A DNA stretch of 62,339 nt. Source: an uncultured Arthrobacter sp. GTDB taxonomy: Bacteria; Actinomycetota; Actinomycetes; Actinomycetales; Micrococcaceae. Below the pieces are notes generated by a model. The model was not told the origin of the DNA and made no database searches. It saw only the letters and a list, made by a program, of their open reading frames with translations. The DNA lies in contig NZ_CANLXP010000020.1 of the NCBI RefSeq assembly GCF_947495145.1, forward strand, positions 1 to 62,339. Direction: 5' to 3'. This document shows positions 1 to 7,624 of the stretch, piece after piece; position 1 is the stretch's first letter; the number at the start of each line of letters is the position of its first letter. A program made the translations under genes and the position numbers.

Positions 1-31
1 CGCGCATTCACAGGAAACAACTTGACCATCA

Positions 32-54
32 AACGCTCCATCAATCAGAGCGTT
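32..54. terminator. Candidate hairpin near the left edge
   Basis: Arms AACGCTC (32-38) and GAGCGTT (48-54) are perfect complements around a 9-base loop. No gene in the window ends here on the plus strand, so it may end transcription of a gene lying off the left edge. There is only a short mixed tail, so termination is uncertain. Confidence 0.35.
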
Positions 55-78
55 GCTTCGACCATATGACTTTGCCCT

Positions 79-101
79 CGGGATTAGGGGCGTGTCCTGC
101 T
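79..101 (+). repeat. Half copy of a dispersed hairpin sequence
   Basis: The segment CGGGATTAGGGGCGTGTCC at about 79-98 is nearly identical to the reverse complement of the left arm of the hairpin at 35642-35697 (CGGGATAAGGGGCGTGTCC). Here only one arm is seen. It lies just past the stop of the MFS gene, so it may be a remnant of a terminator-like repeat family of this genome. Confidence 0.4.
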
Positions 102-111
102 CAATGAACGG

Positions 112-1659
112 TCAGGGGACGTTCGGCTTGCGCAGGCTCCAGAACGCCAATCCGGAAGCCGCCAGCATAAGCGCCGCCCCGATGCCTGATGTGATGACAA
201 CGCCGCTGTCGAATGCGTGGAATGCCGAGCCGAGCAGCAGCGAAGCACTTTCGGCAGGCAACTCCGATGCGACGTTGATGGCGCCGCCCAACGTTTCTGT
301 CGCCGTCGTCCCCTGTTCAGGACTCAGCCCGGCAGGCAGCGCGAGGTGCTCCTGGTAGGACGCGAGCAGAATGCTCCCGAGGAGTGCCGTACCGAAGACG
401 GAGCCTACCTCGTAGGCTGTCTCCGAAATTGCTGACGCGGCCCCGGCCTTCGCGGCGGGCACGCTGGACAGGATGAGGTCGTTCGAAACAGTCTCCGATG
501 CGCCCACTCCCGCGCCCAGAAGGACGAACGCCGCCAGCAATGCTCCGATCGATCCGCCCTGACTCGTCAGTGCAACAAACGCATACGCGCCCGCCGAGAG
601 CAGCAGGGCGGCCGGCACCACAACATGCGGCGCAACCTTCCGGATCAGCGGCACGACGGCGAGTCCGGCAACAATTGTCATAATCAGGCCGGGCACCAGA
701 ACGACGCCGGCCTCCAGCGGACTGAGCCCCAGCACCAGCTGCAGATGCTGGGACACGAAGTAGAGGAACCCGACCAGCGAGAAGATCGCGAGCAGGTTAA
801 CCAGCACTGCGCCGGTGAACGGCCGCACCGTGAAGAGCCGCACGTCGAGCATGGGATTCTGTCGCCCCAACTGGCGGCGGACAAACGCGGTACCCGCGGC
901 AAGACCAACGACGACGGCGGCAGCAACCACTGCTGCCGACCCGCCTTTCGCTAAGGTCTTGATGGCGAAAACGATGGGCAGCATGGTGCCCACCGAGAGC
1001 ACGATGCTCACGTAGTCGACGCGCCCGGGGCTCGGGTCCGCCGACTCCGGAACCAGCAGCGGAGTGACAGCGAGGAGAACCAGAAGCACGGGAACCGCCA
1101 GCAGGAAGACCGAGCCCCACCAGAAGTGCTCGAGAAGTGCGCCGCCCACCAGCGGGCCGAGCGCCGCACCGGCTGAGAAACCGGCTGCCCACACAGCGAC
1201 GGCGAGGCGTCGCTGGTTACGGTCAAGGAAGATGTTCCGGATCAGCGACAGTGTGGACGGCATCAGCATGGCGCCGAACACCCCAAGGCCGACACGGGCG
1301 GCCACCAGGAGCTCCGCGGACGGCGCGAAGGCTGCGGCCACCGAGAAAACGGCAAAACCGGTGGCGCCGATCATGAGGAGCCGGCGCCGCCCGAAGCGGT
1401 CGCCGAAACTTCCCATCGCGACCAGCAAGCCGGCCAGAACCAGCGGATAGCTGTCGATGATCCAGAGCAGCGTTGTGCCGCTGGTGTTGAACGCCAGCGA
1501 GATCTCCGGCATCGCAAAACTCAGCACGGTATTGTCCACGGCTACCAGCAGCACCGGCAGCATCAGAGCCGCCAGTGCCCACCACTCGCGACGCCCGGCA
1601 CGCGGAGGAACCGCGAGCGATCGGGTGGCAGCCGGGACAGAGGTGTAGTACTGGGTCAT
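112..1659 (-). CDS. DHA2-type MFS drug efflux transporter
   Basis: A 515-residue membrane protein of the major facilitator superfamily with the length and 14-helix layout of DHA2 (EmrB/QacA-type) proton-driven exporters. After a short cytoplasmic N-terminus (MTQYYTSV...), the first helix carries the DNTVLSFAMPEI motif typical of this family (motif D1). The loop-2 motif GDRFGRRRLL is the MFS A motif, and a long run of hydrophobic segments follows. I start it at 1659 rather than at an upstream ATG because the longer form would run through the promoter/operator region and into the divergent TetR gene. The divergent TetR gene and the palindrome at 1673-1688 suggest repression relieved by an exported compound. 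The substrate cannot be read from sequence. Confidence 0.85.
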   Translation of the reverse strand: MTQYYTSVPAATRSLAVPPRAGRREWWALAALMLPVLLVAVDNTVLSFAMPEISLAFNTSGTTLLWIIDSYPLVLAGLLVAMGSFGDRFGRRRLLMIGATGFAVFSVAAAFAPSAELLVAARVGLGVFGAMLMPSTLSLIRNIFLDRNQRRLAVAVWAAGFSAGAALGPLVGGALLEHFWWGSVFLLAVPVLLVLLAVTPLLVPESADPSPGRVDYVSIVLSVGTMLPIVFAIKTLAKGGSAAVVAAAVVVGLAAGTAFVRRQLGRQNPMLDVRLFTVRPFTGAVLVNLLAIFSLVGFLYFVSQHLQLVLGLSPLEAGVVLVPGLIMTIVAGLAVVPLIRKVAPHVVVPAALLLSAGAYAFVALTSQGGSIGALLAAFVLLGAGVGASETVSNDLILSSVPAAKAGAASAISETAYEVGSVFGTALLGSILLASYQEHLALPAGLSPEQGTTATETLGGAINVASELPAESASLLLGSAFHAFDSGVVITSGIGAALMLAASGLAFWSLRKPNVP

Positions 1660-1672
1660 GATCTCAAAGCTA

Positions 1673-1716
1673 TACCGTCCAGCCGGTACAGTAAAGCCTT
1701 CGAGCGTCAGTATGAT
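1673..1716. promoter_or_regulatory. Divergent TetR operator and promoters
   Basis: TACCG (1673-1677) and CGGTA (1684-1688) form an inverted repeat with a 6-base spacer, 14 bases upstream of the MFS start. Read on the minus strand it overlaps a TTTAC/TATAG-like promoter for the MFS gene. On the plus strand TATGAT (1711-1716) lies 7 bases before the TetR ATG at 1724, which would make that mRNA leaderless. The inference is an operator for the adjacent TetR. Confidence 0.55.
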
Positions 1717-1723
1717 TAAGGTC

Positions 1724-2281
1724 ATGGCCAGCGCTCGCGAACGGATCCTCGACAGCTTCGAAAGCATCCTCATCAGCGATGGTGAGCGCAGTGCCACGAT
1801 GGAAGCGGTGGCGGCGGCGGCTGACGTCTCCAAGGGCGGCTTGCTCTACCACTTCCCGTCCAAGGAAGCACTGGTTGATGGCCTGGCCGAACGTCTTGAG
1901 GGGCTCGTCGCCCGCGACCGGGAGGCAATGGCAGCGGATCCCGAAGGGTCGGCGCGCTACTACGTCCGCACTTCGATGTATGAAAACAGTCCGCTGGACC
2001 GCGCACTGGTGGCGATGGCGCGTCTGGCCCAGCAGGGTCACCCGACGGCGCAGTCCACCTTCGCCCTCATCCAGGAGCAATGGCTCGGCGCCCTTGAGGC
2101 CGAGCTCGGAAGCCGGGCCGTTGCCCGTGCGGTGAAACTTCTCGGTGACGGCCTGTATTACGACGCCGCCTTCTTTGCTGGAGCGGGTTCCGAGCGGCAG
2201 AGCGGAGAGGACCTTCAGGAGGTTCTCGCAATCGTGGATCTCATTGTCCGCGACGGTGCCCAAATCCAGCGGCGGGCATAG
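1724..2281 (+). CDS. TetR/AcrR family transcriptional regulator
   Basis: A 185-residue one-component repressor. Residues about 3-50 form the TetR helix-turn-helix: RERILDSFESIL, then TMEAVAAAADVSKGGLLYHFPSKEALV, with the conserved LYHFPSKEAL recognition region. The rest is a helical ligand-binding domain resembling TetR_C-type effector domains. I chose the start at 1724 because MASARERIL fits the usual N-terminal length and a -10-like TATGAT ends 7 bases earlier, consistent with leaderless translation. Frames opening at 1658 or 1712 overlap the regulatory region. It most likely represses the divergent MFS exporter. Confidence 0.85.
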   Translation: MASARERILDSFESILISDGERSATMEAVAAAADVSKGGLLYHFPSKEALVDGLAERLEGLVARDREAMAADPEGSARYYVRTSMYENSPLDRALVAMARLAQQGHPTAQSTFALIQEQWLGALEAELGSRAVARAVKLLGDGLYYDAAFFAGAGSERQSGEDLQEVLAIVDLIVRDGAQIQRRA

Positions 2282-2349
2282 TCGCGGCCGCCGGGTTCCA
2301 ATAGGCTTGCCGGCTCCCGAAAAGGGTGTGCCGGGTCTACGATGCTGCC

Positions 2350-2889
2350 ATGACTCAGCGGCAGTGGTCCGGGCATGTGTTCATCGGGATGAGCGTCGAC
2401 GGCATGATCGCGAGGGCCGATGACAGCCTCGACTGGCTCACAGGCGGCGCCGCGGGTGAAGCTGATGACCCGGGCGCCTCCGGCTTCACAGAATTCATGG
2501 CTTCGGTCGACCACCTGGTGATGGGAAGAAGCACCTACGACATCGTCCAGGCGATGGGCGAGTGGTTCTACGGCGAGACGCCCGTGTTCGTGCTGAGTAC
2601 CACGCTTCAGACTGACGATTCCCGCATCCGGATCGTCCGCTCCCTGGATGAGGCCACCGCGCTTTTGGACGACGACGGCGCCCGCAACGTGTACGTCGAC
2701 GGCGGCAGAACTGTGCGCACTTTCCTCGCGGCAGGTCTGATCAAGACGCTCACCCTCACCCGCGTTCCCGTCCTGATTGGGGAAGGAAAACCGCTGTTCG
2801 GTGCGTTACCGGCGGATGTCCGCCTGCAGCTCGACGAGGTGAAGGCCTTCAAGGGCGGCGCGGTGCAGACCCGGTACACCGTCCGCTGA
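2350..2889 (+). CDS. Dihydrofolate reductase family protein (RibD C-terminal-like)
   Basis: A 179-residue protein of the RibD-C/DHFR-like fold often annotated as dihydrofolate reductase family. Visible hallmarks are the N-terminal strand HVFIGMSVDGMIA, the central DHLVMGRSTYDIV (MGRxTY motif), and VYVDGGRTVRTFLAAGLI followed by LTLTRVPVLIGEGKPLF in the C-terminal half. Such proteins are NADPH-dependent reductases or are of unknown substrate and are not the housekeeping FolA. An in-frame GTG lies 8 codons upstream (2326), but ATG 2350 gives the conserved N-terminus. Confidence 0.8.
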   Translation: MTQRQWSGHVFIGMSVDGMIARADDSLDWLTGGAAGEADDPGASGFTEFMASVDHLVMGRSTYDIVQAMGEWFYGETPVFVLSTTLQTDDSRIRIVRSLDEATALLDDDGARNVYVDGGRTVRTFLAAGLIKTLTLTRVPVLIGEGKPLFGALPADVRLQLDEVKAFKGGAVQTRYTVR

Positions 2890-2907
2890 ATGAGGCAACG
2901 AAGACTA

Positions 2908-2956
2908 TTGACGGCGGAGCCCAGGAGGAATAATCTACAACCAAATGGTTGTAGAT
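2908..2956 (+). promoter_or_regulatory. ArsR gene promoter with overlapping palindromic operator
   Basis: TTGACG (2908-2913), a 17-base spacer and TAATCT (2931-2936) form a good promoter; the ATG at 2945 is 8 bases past the -10, implying leaderless mRNA. ATCTACAACCA (2933-2943) and TGGTTGTAGAT (2946-2956) are perfect 11-base inverted arms separated by two bases. They cover the -10, the predicted start of transcription and the start codon. The inference is tight autorepression by the ArsR protein. Confidence 0.75.
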
Positions 2957-3280
2957 CAGCTTTCGGAATCTGAAGTGGACCGGTTGTTCCACGCTCTCGC
3001 GGACAGGACGCGGCGCAGCATTGTGCTCCGTGCAATCAGCGAGGAGCACTCCGTTTCGGCCCTGGCTGCGCACTACGCCATGAGCTTCGCGGCGGTGCAG
3101 AAGCATGTATCAGTGCTGGAACAGGCGTCTCTGGTCACCAAGGAGAAGCGCGGAAGGGAGCAGATTGTGCGGGCTAACCGGGATGCAGTACGGAAGGCGC
3201 GGCACCTGCTTGACGAGTACGAGTTGATCTGGCGCCAACGGATCGATCGGATCACCGAAATCCTCGCCGAGGATGAGTAG
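2945..3280 (+). CDS. ArsR-family winged-helix regulator
   Basis: A 111-residue metalloregulator-like repressor. LFHALADRTRRSIVLRAI at residues about 14-31 is the ArsR family opening, followed by the helix-turn-helix HSVSALAAHYAMSFAAVQKHVSVLEQASLV and the wing KEKRGREQIV. It has no cysteine pair of metal-sensing ArsR members, so it belongs to the DUF2087/SRPBCC-linked type rather than arsenic sensors. The gene is 24 bases from the SRPBCC gene at 3305 in the same direction, a pairing that recurs in actinobacteria. An extensive palindrome covers its own start codon. Confidence 0.85.
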   Translation: MVVDQLSESEVDRLFHALADRTRRSIVLRAISEEHSVSALAAHYAMSFAAVQKHVSVLEQASLVTKEKRGREQIVRANRDAVRKARHLLDEYELIWRQRIDRITEILAEDE

Positions 3281-3304
3281 TCAACATCAGGAAAGGTAAG
3301 CATC

Positions 3305-3805
3305 ATGGCTGTCATCAGCACTGAAAAGGACCTCGAGGCGCTCAGCCTCACGATCGTCGCGGAGTTTGACGCCGCCGTCGAGCGAGTCTGGCAAATCTGG
3401 GAAGATCCGCGCCAGCTCGAGCGCTGGTGGGGCCCGCCGACCTACCCGGCCACGTTTGACAAGCATGAGTTCCGCGAGGGTGGTTCGTCGAGCTACTACA
3501 TGACGGGACCGGAAGGGGACAAGAGCGGGGGCTGGTGGAAGTTCACGGCCATCGACTCACCCCGGCGGCTGGAGTTCGACGACGGCTTCGCGGATGAGTC
3601 CGGTGCCCCGATGGACGAGCTGGGGGAGACGCACGCCGTCGTCACACTTGAGGAAGTTGAAGCGGGCCGCACACGGATGACTGTGGCCTCCAGCTTCGAA
3701 AGCGCCGACCAACTCCAGCAGATGATCGAGATGGGGATGGAGGAAGGACTCAAGGAGGCAATGGGCCAGATCGACGGGATCCTGGCGGAGCGTGCCCGCG
3801 TCTGA
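3305..3805 (+). CDS. SRPBCC (AHSA1-like) domain protein
   Basis: A 166-residue START/Bet v1-like domain protein of the AHSA1 (Aha1 homologue) family. The N-terminal strand LTIVAEFDAAVERVWQIWEDPRQLERWWGPPTYPAT carries the typical WxxW...WWGP motif, and the C-terminal helix runs from about residue 135 (ADQLQQMIEMGMEEGLKEAMGQIDGIL). These domains bind hydrophobic ligands in a deep pocket; the ligand is unknown. It is second in a two-gene operon with the ArsR regulator and is preceded by an AGGAAAGG-type ribosome binding site. A strong hairpin at 3830-3865 follows. Confidence 0.85.
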   Translation: MAVISTEKDLEALSLTIVAEFDAAVERVWQIWEDPRQLERWWGPPTYPATFDKHEFREGGSSSYYMTGPEGDKSGGWWKFTAIDSPRRLEFDDGFADESGAPMDELGETHAVVTLEEVEAGRTRMTVASSFESADQLQQMIEMGMEEGLKEAMGQIDGILAERARV

Positions 3806-3829
3806 ACCGTTTCTCGCAGGTATGGAGAA

Positions 3830-3865
3830 GGCCCGCGGCGTGTCTGCTACGACATGCCGCGGGCC
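3830..3865 (+). terminator. Hairpin after the ArsR/SRPBCC operon
   Basis: GGCCCGCGGC (3830-3839) pairs perfectly with GCCGCGGGCC (3856-3865), extended inside by TGTC/GACA. It lies between the convergent SRPBCC and stress-protein genes, so it probably serves both directions. There is no T-run. Confidence 0.7.
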
Positions 3866-3924
3866 TCGTCTCGGATCTGGTCAAACCTGCACGGAACCGA
3901 ACCGGATGGAACCGAAAACGGGCG

Positions 3925-4317
3925 TCAGGCTTTCACTGCAAGCACGTTGCAGGCCGCGCCCAGCAGGATCGACTGCGCCGTGGAGCCCATGATGAGCTTG
4001 CCCACCGGTGTGCGGTGGCGCAGCCCGATGACGATGAGCTCGGCAGCATGACGTTCAGCAGCGTCGAGCACGTCTTCCGCAGCGGTGTCCTTCGACGTGC
4101 CGTGATGGACGGTGAAGTCCACCCCGGATGTCCGCAGCGTGCCCTGCAGGCGCGACATGTCGTCGTCGTCGGCATAGGTCGGGTCCACTAGACGGTCCGC
4201 ACGGGTGGTGTTGACCACCACGAGTGTCGCGCCGCGTTGACGGGCCTCGTGCACCGCGGCTTCCGCCGCAGCATCTCCCAGCGCATTCGGCACGTAGCCC
4301 AGCACAACCGAACTCAT
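3925..4317 (-). CDS. Universal stress protein UspA family
   Basis: A 130-residue single-domain Usp protein. It begins [24 protein letters not shown] and ends with the nucleotide-binding signature [21 protein letters not shown], matching the G-2X-G-9X-G(S/T) pattern of ATP-binding Usps. It is the last gene of the tctCBA operon: its ATG overlaps the tctA stop by 4 bases, so translation is probably coupled. A stress protein tied to a carboxylate transporter suggests a regulatory or energy-status role for uptake, which is inference. Confidence 0.85.
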   Translation of the reverse strand: MSSVVLGYVPNALGDAAAEAAVHEARQRGATLVVVNTTRADRLVDPTYADDDDMSRLQGTLRTSGVDFTVHHGTSKDTAAEDVLDAAERHAAELIVIGLRHRTPVGKLIMGSTAQSILLGAACNVLAVKA

Positions 4318-5885
4318 TTCCCGCCTTCTTTCAGGTCAACGGCTGCAGCCGGTGTCTCTTCCACGACCTCGGACTCCATGGCCCGCTGCCTCTTCCTCAG
4401 CCAGAAGGAGAGAACGAAGATCACGATGAGAACGACGTAGATGGTTGCGGCAATGGGTGTACTGACCAGTGCGGTCGGGTCGCCCTGCGAGATGGCAAGG
4501 GAACGCCGCAGCTGATCCTCGAAGATGGGGCCCAGGATCAGGCCCACCACCATCGGTGCAATCGGATAGCCGTAGCGGCGCATGAAGAACCCCAGCACGC
4601 CGATCACCAGCAGGACAAACACGTCCACCGGGGTGAAGTTCACGGAGAACGCGCCCATGGCGGCGAAGACGAGAATGCCGGAGTAGAGGTAGGGCCGCGG
4701 GATCTGCAGGATCTTCACCCAGATGCCGACCAGCGGCAGGTTCAGGACCAGCAGCATCAGGTTGCCCACGTACAGGCTCGCGATCAATGCCCATACCAGT
4801 GCGCCCTCAACCTCGAACAGCAGGGGCCCGGGCTGGATGTTGTAGCGCTGGAACGCGACCAGCATCATGGCGGCGGTTGCCGTCGTTGGAATGCCAAGCG
4901 TCAGCAGCGGGACCAGCACACCGGCCGCGGCTGCGTTGTTGGCAGACTCCGGGCCGGCAACGCCTTCGATAGCGCCCTTGCCGAACTGCTTCTTCCGCTC
5001 ACCCTTCGCGAGTTTCCGCTCGGAGGCGTAGGACAGGAACGTTGCGACGTCGGCGCCACCCGCGGGAATGGTTCCCACCGGGAAGCCGATGAACGTTCCA
5101 CGAAGCCAGGGCTTCCAGGACCGCTTCCAGTCCTCCTTGCGCATCCAGTTGGTCCAGCGTCCGGCCACCGGAATGACCTTGACGGGACCGTGGCGAAGCC
5201 GGGAGGCAACGTAGAGCGCCTCACCCACCGCGAAGAGCGCGACTGCAACCAGCACGACGTCGATACCGTCCGCCAGGAACGGGTTGCCGAAGGTGTACCG
5301 CTGCTGGGCGGTCAGCGCGTCCACGCCGATCAGGGCGATGAACAGGCCCAGCGCCAGGGACGCGAGCCCGCGAAGCACGGATGCTCCGAGCAGCGCACCG
5401 ACGGTCAGGAACGCAACGATCATGAGCGCCACGTACTCGGTGGGCCCGATCTGCACGGCGAACTCGGCAACATAGGGTGCCACGAAGCTCAGCAGCACGG
5501 TGGCCACGGTTCCGGCAATGAACGAGCCGATTGCCGCCGTCGCGAGTGCCGCTGCGCCCCTGCCGGCCTTGGCCATCTTGTTGCCCTCGAGGGCAGTGAC
5601 AATGGAGGCCGATTCGCCCGGGGTATTCAGCAGAATCGAGGTTGTGGAGCCGCCGTACATGCCGCCGTAGTAGATGCCCGCGAAGACGATGATCGCCGCC
5701 GTCGGGTCGAGACTGTAGGTGATCGGCATAAGCAGCGCCACTGTCATGGCGGGGCCAATACCGGGCAGAACGCCTACTGCGGTGCCTACCAGCACGCCGC
5801 CGAGCGCGTACAGCAGGTACATCGGCTGCATCGCAACGCTGAAACCCTCAAGCAATGCCATGAAATTATCCATTGAAGATTTCAA
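4314..5885 (-). CDS. tctA: Tripartite tricarboxylate transporter, large membrane subunit TctA
   Basis: A 523-residue integral membrane protein. The N-terminal region has the TctA signature [20 protein letters not shown] (residues about 30-49), repeated in pseudo-symmetry by [21 protein letters not shown] near residue 265. The [18 protein letters not shown] motif near 75-92 is diagnostic. Multiple long hydrophobic stretches match the 10-12 helices of the family. TctA is the transport channel partner of TctB and of the lipid-anchored binding protein TctC. It overlaps the end of tctB by 20 bases. Confidence 0.95.
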   Translation of the reverse strand: MKSSMDNFMALLEGFSVAMQPMYLLYALGGVLVGTAVGVLPGIGPAMTVALLMPITYSLDPTAAIIVFAGIYYGGMYGGSTTSILLNTPGESASIVTALEGNKMAKAGRGAAALATAAIGSFIAGTVATVLLSFVAPYVAEFAVQIGPTEYVALMIVAFLTVGALLGASVLRGLASLALGLFIALIGVDALTAQQRYTFGNPFLADGIDVVLVAVALFAVGEALYVASRLRHGPVKVIPVAGRWTNWMRKEDWKRSWKPWLRGTFIGFPVGTIPAGGADVATFLSYASERKLAKGERKKQFGKGAIEGVAGPESANNAAAAGVLVPLLTLGIPTTATAAMMLVAFQRYNIQPGPLLFEVEGALVWALIASLYVGNLMLLVLNLPLVGIWVKILQIPRPYLYSGILVFAAMGAFSVNFTPVDVFVLLVIGVLGFFMRRYGYPIAPMVVGLILGPIFEDQLRRSLAISQGDPTALVSTPIAATIYVVLIVIFVLSFWLRKRQRAMESEVVEETPAAAVDLKEGGK

Positions 5886-6414
5886 CGCCTTCCAGGAGGA
5901 AGCCGGCCGGCAGCGAGACTCCGAGGAGGCCCGCGAACACGAACTGGAGGATCAGCGCCAGAACGACGGCGATGACCGCGTTACGCCACCACGGCTTTGC
6001 ACCGAGGGACCAGGCAGCACCGAAGAACAGGATGGCGGCAGCTACCGGCCAGCCGAGGGGGACGATGAGCGCGATGTGAAGGGCGAGGAATCCGACGAGT
6101 TTGCCGACGGTCAGCCAGTCGGTTTTTACGTCGGGATCAACGTCCTCGCCCTCCTCGGCCGCGCCGGTGTGGCCGCGAAGGAGCTGGATGACCAGCCCGA
6201 TGCCGATGGCCACCATGATGCCGGAGACAATGAACGGGAAGGCGCGGGGGCCAACAACGCCGGCGGACGGCGGGATGGGAATCTGCGCGCCGGCAACAAA
6301 ACCGACGACGCCGACGCAGACGATCATTCCCGCGAAGATCAGTTCGCCGAGGGGACGGGCGGGCGCGGTATTGGTGCCGCTTCCGCCCGTCGCCCCGTTG
6401 ATTGAAGAGCTCAT
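5866..6414 (-). CDS. tctB: Tripartite tricarboxylate transporter, small membrane subunit TctB
   Basis: A 182-residue protein with four predicted helices: [19 protein letters not shown] near residue 27, [23 protein letters not shown], then [20 protein letters not shown] and [27 protein letters not shown] is the conserved TctB element. It is the small, poorly conserved membrane partner of TctA. Its start lies 5 bases past the tctC stop and its 3' end overlaps tctA, giving the common tctCBA order. Confidence 0.9.
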   Translation of the reverse strand: MSSSINGATGGSGTNTAPARPLGELIFAGMIVCVGVVGFVAGAQIPIPPSAGVVGPRAFPFIVSGIMVAIGIGLVIQLLRGHTGAAEEGEDVDPDVKTDWLTVGKLVGFLALHIALIVPLGWPVAAAILFFGAAWSLGAKPWWRNAVIAVVLALILQFVFAGLLGVSLPAGFLLEGVEIFNG

Positions 6415-6419
6415 CGCCG

Positions 6420-7418
6420 TTACAGCAGACCGATCTCGGTCAAGGTGGTCTTGACCGCTGCAATGTCTTCGGTCAGGAAGGCGTCGAACTCCTCGCCGGC
6501 GAGGAATGCGTCGTCCCAGGCGTTGGTCTCGAGCGTGGTCTGCCAGGCTTCGGTCTCGGACATTTCGGTGACCAGTTCGGTCAGCTCGGCAGCCTTGGCC
6601 TCGTCGATGGTTCCCGGGGCAACGACGCCGCGCCAGTTGGTCAGCACAAGGTCCACGCCCTCATCGGTCAGGGTGGGAACGTCCGGCAACTGAGCTGCGG
6701 GTTCCTCACCCGATACTGCCAGGGCACGCAGCTTTCCGGCCTTCACCTGTTCGGCGTATTCGCCGACGCCGGAGATACCGGCAGACACCTTGTTGCCGAG
6801 CAGCGCTGCGAGTGATTCACCGCCGCCGGAGTAGGGAATGTAGTTGAGGTTATCGGGGCTGATGCCTGCCTGCTTGAGCATCTGGCCGGCGAGGATATGG
6901 TCAGCGCCGCCTGCTGATCCACCGGTGATGGACACGCCCTGCCCGTCTTCCTCGACGGCGGAGAGCAGGTCTTCGATGGTCTGGAACGGTGAGTCGGCCG
7001 GTACGACGACGATCAGCGGCTCTTCCGTCAGCCGCGCGATGGGCGTGGTGTCTTCAATGCGGGTTTCTGCCGCGTTGGTCTCGACCGCGCCGACCATGAC
7101 GTAGCCCATCACCATGAGCGTATTGGGGTCCTGCTCGGTGGCCAGCTGGGCCAGGCCGTTGGTGCCGCCGGCGCCGCCGACGTTCACCACTGACGCGTTG
7201 CCCACCAGGTCGTTTTCCTGCAGATCCTTCTGCATGGCACGGCCGGTCTGGTCCCAGCCGCCGCCCGGATCAGCGGGGACGATGATGTTGAGCCGGTCGA
7301 TCCCGGCTTCGGTCTCTGTCCCGCCGGACGTGCTGCCGCAGGCGGACAGGGCAAGGACAGATGCGACGCCGATAGCGCCCACAGCCGACAAGCGCTTCAT
7401 TGTGCTCTCGTGCTTCAT
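6420..7418 (-). CDS. tctC: Tripartite tricarboxylate transporter, substrate-binding lipoprotein TctC
   Basis: A 332-residue extracytoplasmic solute receptor. It opens with basic residues, a hydrophobic core (VGAIGVASVLALS) and a lipobox LSAC near residue 27, so it should be lipid-anchored. The mature part has NIIVPADPGGGWDQTGRAMQ and VNVGGAGGTNGLAQL, the conserved TctC/BugT ligand-loop motifs, and the later GVSAGISGVGEYAEQVKAGKLRALAV region. Bug-type receptors bind citrate and other carboxylates with high affinity. An alternative ATG lies 6 codons in (7400). It is the first gene of the operon and divergent from the sensor kinase gene. Confidence 0.93.
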   Translation of the reverse strand: MKHESTMKRLSAVGAIGVASVLALSACGSTSGGTETEAGIDRLNIIVPADPGGGWDQTGRAMQKDLQENDLVGNASVVNVGGAGGTNGLAQLATEQDPNTLMVMGYVMVGAVETNAAETRIEDTTPIARLTEEPLIVVVPADSPFQTIEDLLSAVEEDGQGVSITGGSAGGADHILAGQMLKQAGISPDNLNYIPYSGGGESLAALLGNKVSAGISGVGEYAEQVKAGKLRALAVSGEEPAAQLPDVPTLTDEGVDLVLTNWRGVVAPGTIDEAKAAELTELVTEMSETEAWQTTLETNAWDDAFLAGEEFDAFLTEDIAAVKTTLTEIGLL

Positions 7419-7533
7419 TCGGGGGTTTTCCTTCCGTTGGTGTGATGCGCCTCACCACACGTTCCGGTCCAGCGTAGGAAGGTATCCGCCCGGCGGAAAC
7501 CATACGGTCACAACGTGCGTAGTGGTCATTGTG

Positions 7534-7556
7534 GTCACAGTCACAGTCACAGTCAC
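7534..7556. repeat. GTCACA hexamer tandem repeat between tctC and the sensor kinase
   Basis: GTCACA occurs at 7534-7539, 7540-7545 and 7546-7551 and continues as GTCAC at 7552-7556, within the 206-base divergent intergenic region (7419-7624). Related GTGGTCA copies sit just upstream (about 7522-7536). It could be a multimeric site for the CitB-type response regulator or simply a slipped repeat. Confidence 0.6.
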
Positions 7557-7624
7557 GCCTCCGGCCATCGATTTCGCCCCTCCAGCGAGACGGCTCATAC
7601 ACCCGATCATGCGAGAATGGAAGC

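Noticed and set aside
1658-1723. Earlier start for the TetR protein
   Set aside because: It would include the palindrome and the -10 box and adds unconserved residues.
4224-5876. A 550-codon open frame on the plus strand opposite tctA
   Set aside because: It is antisense to a clear TctA gene, has a His/Gln/Arg/Glu-rich non-protein composition typical of antisense GC-rich frames, and no domain signature.
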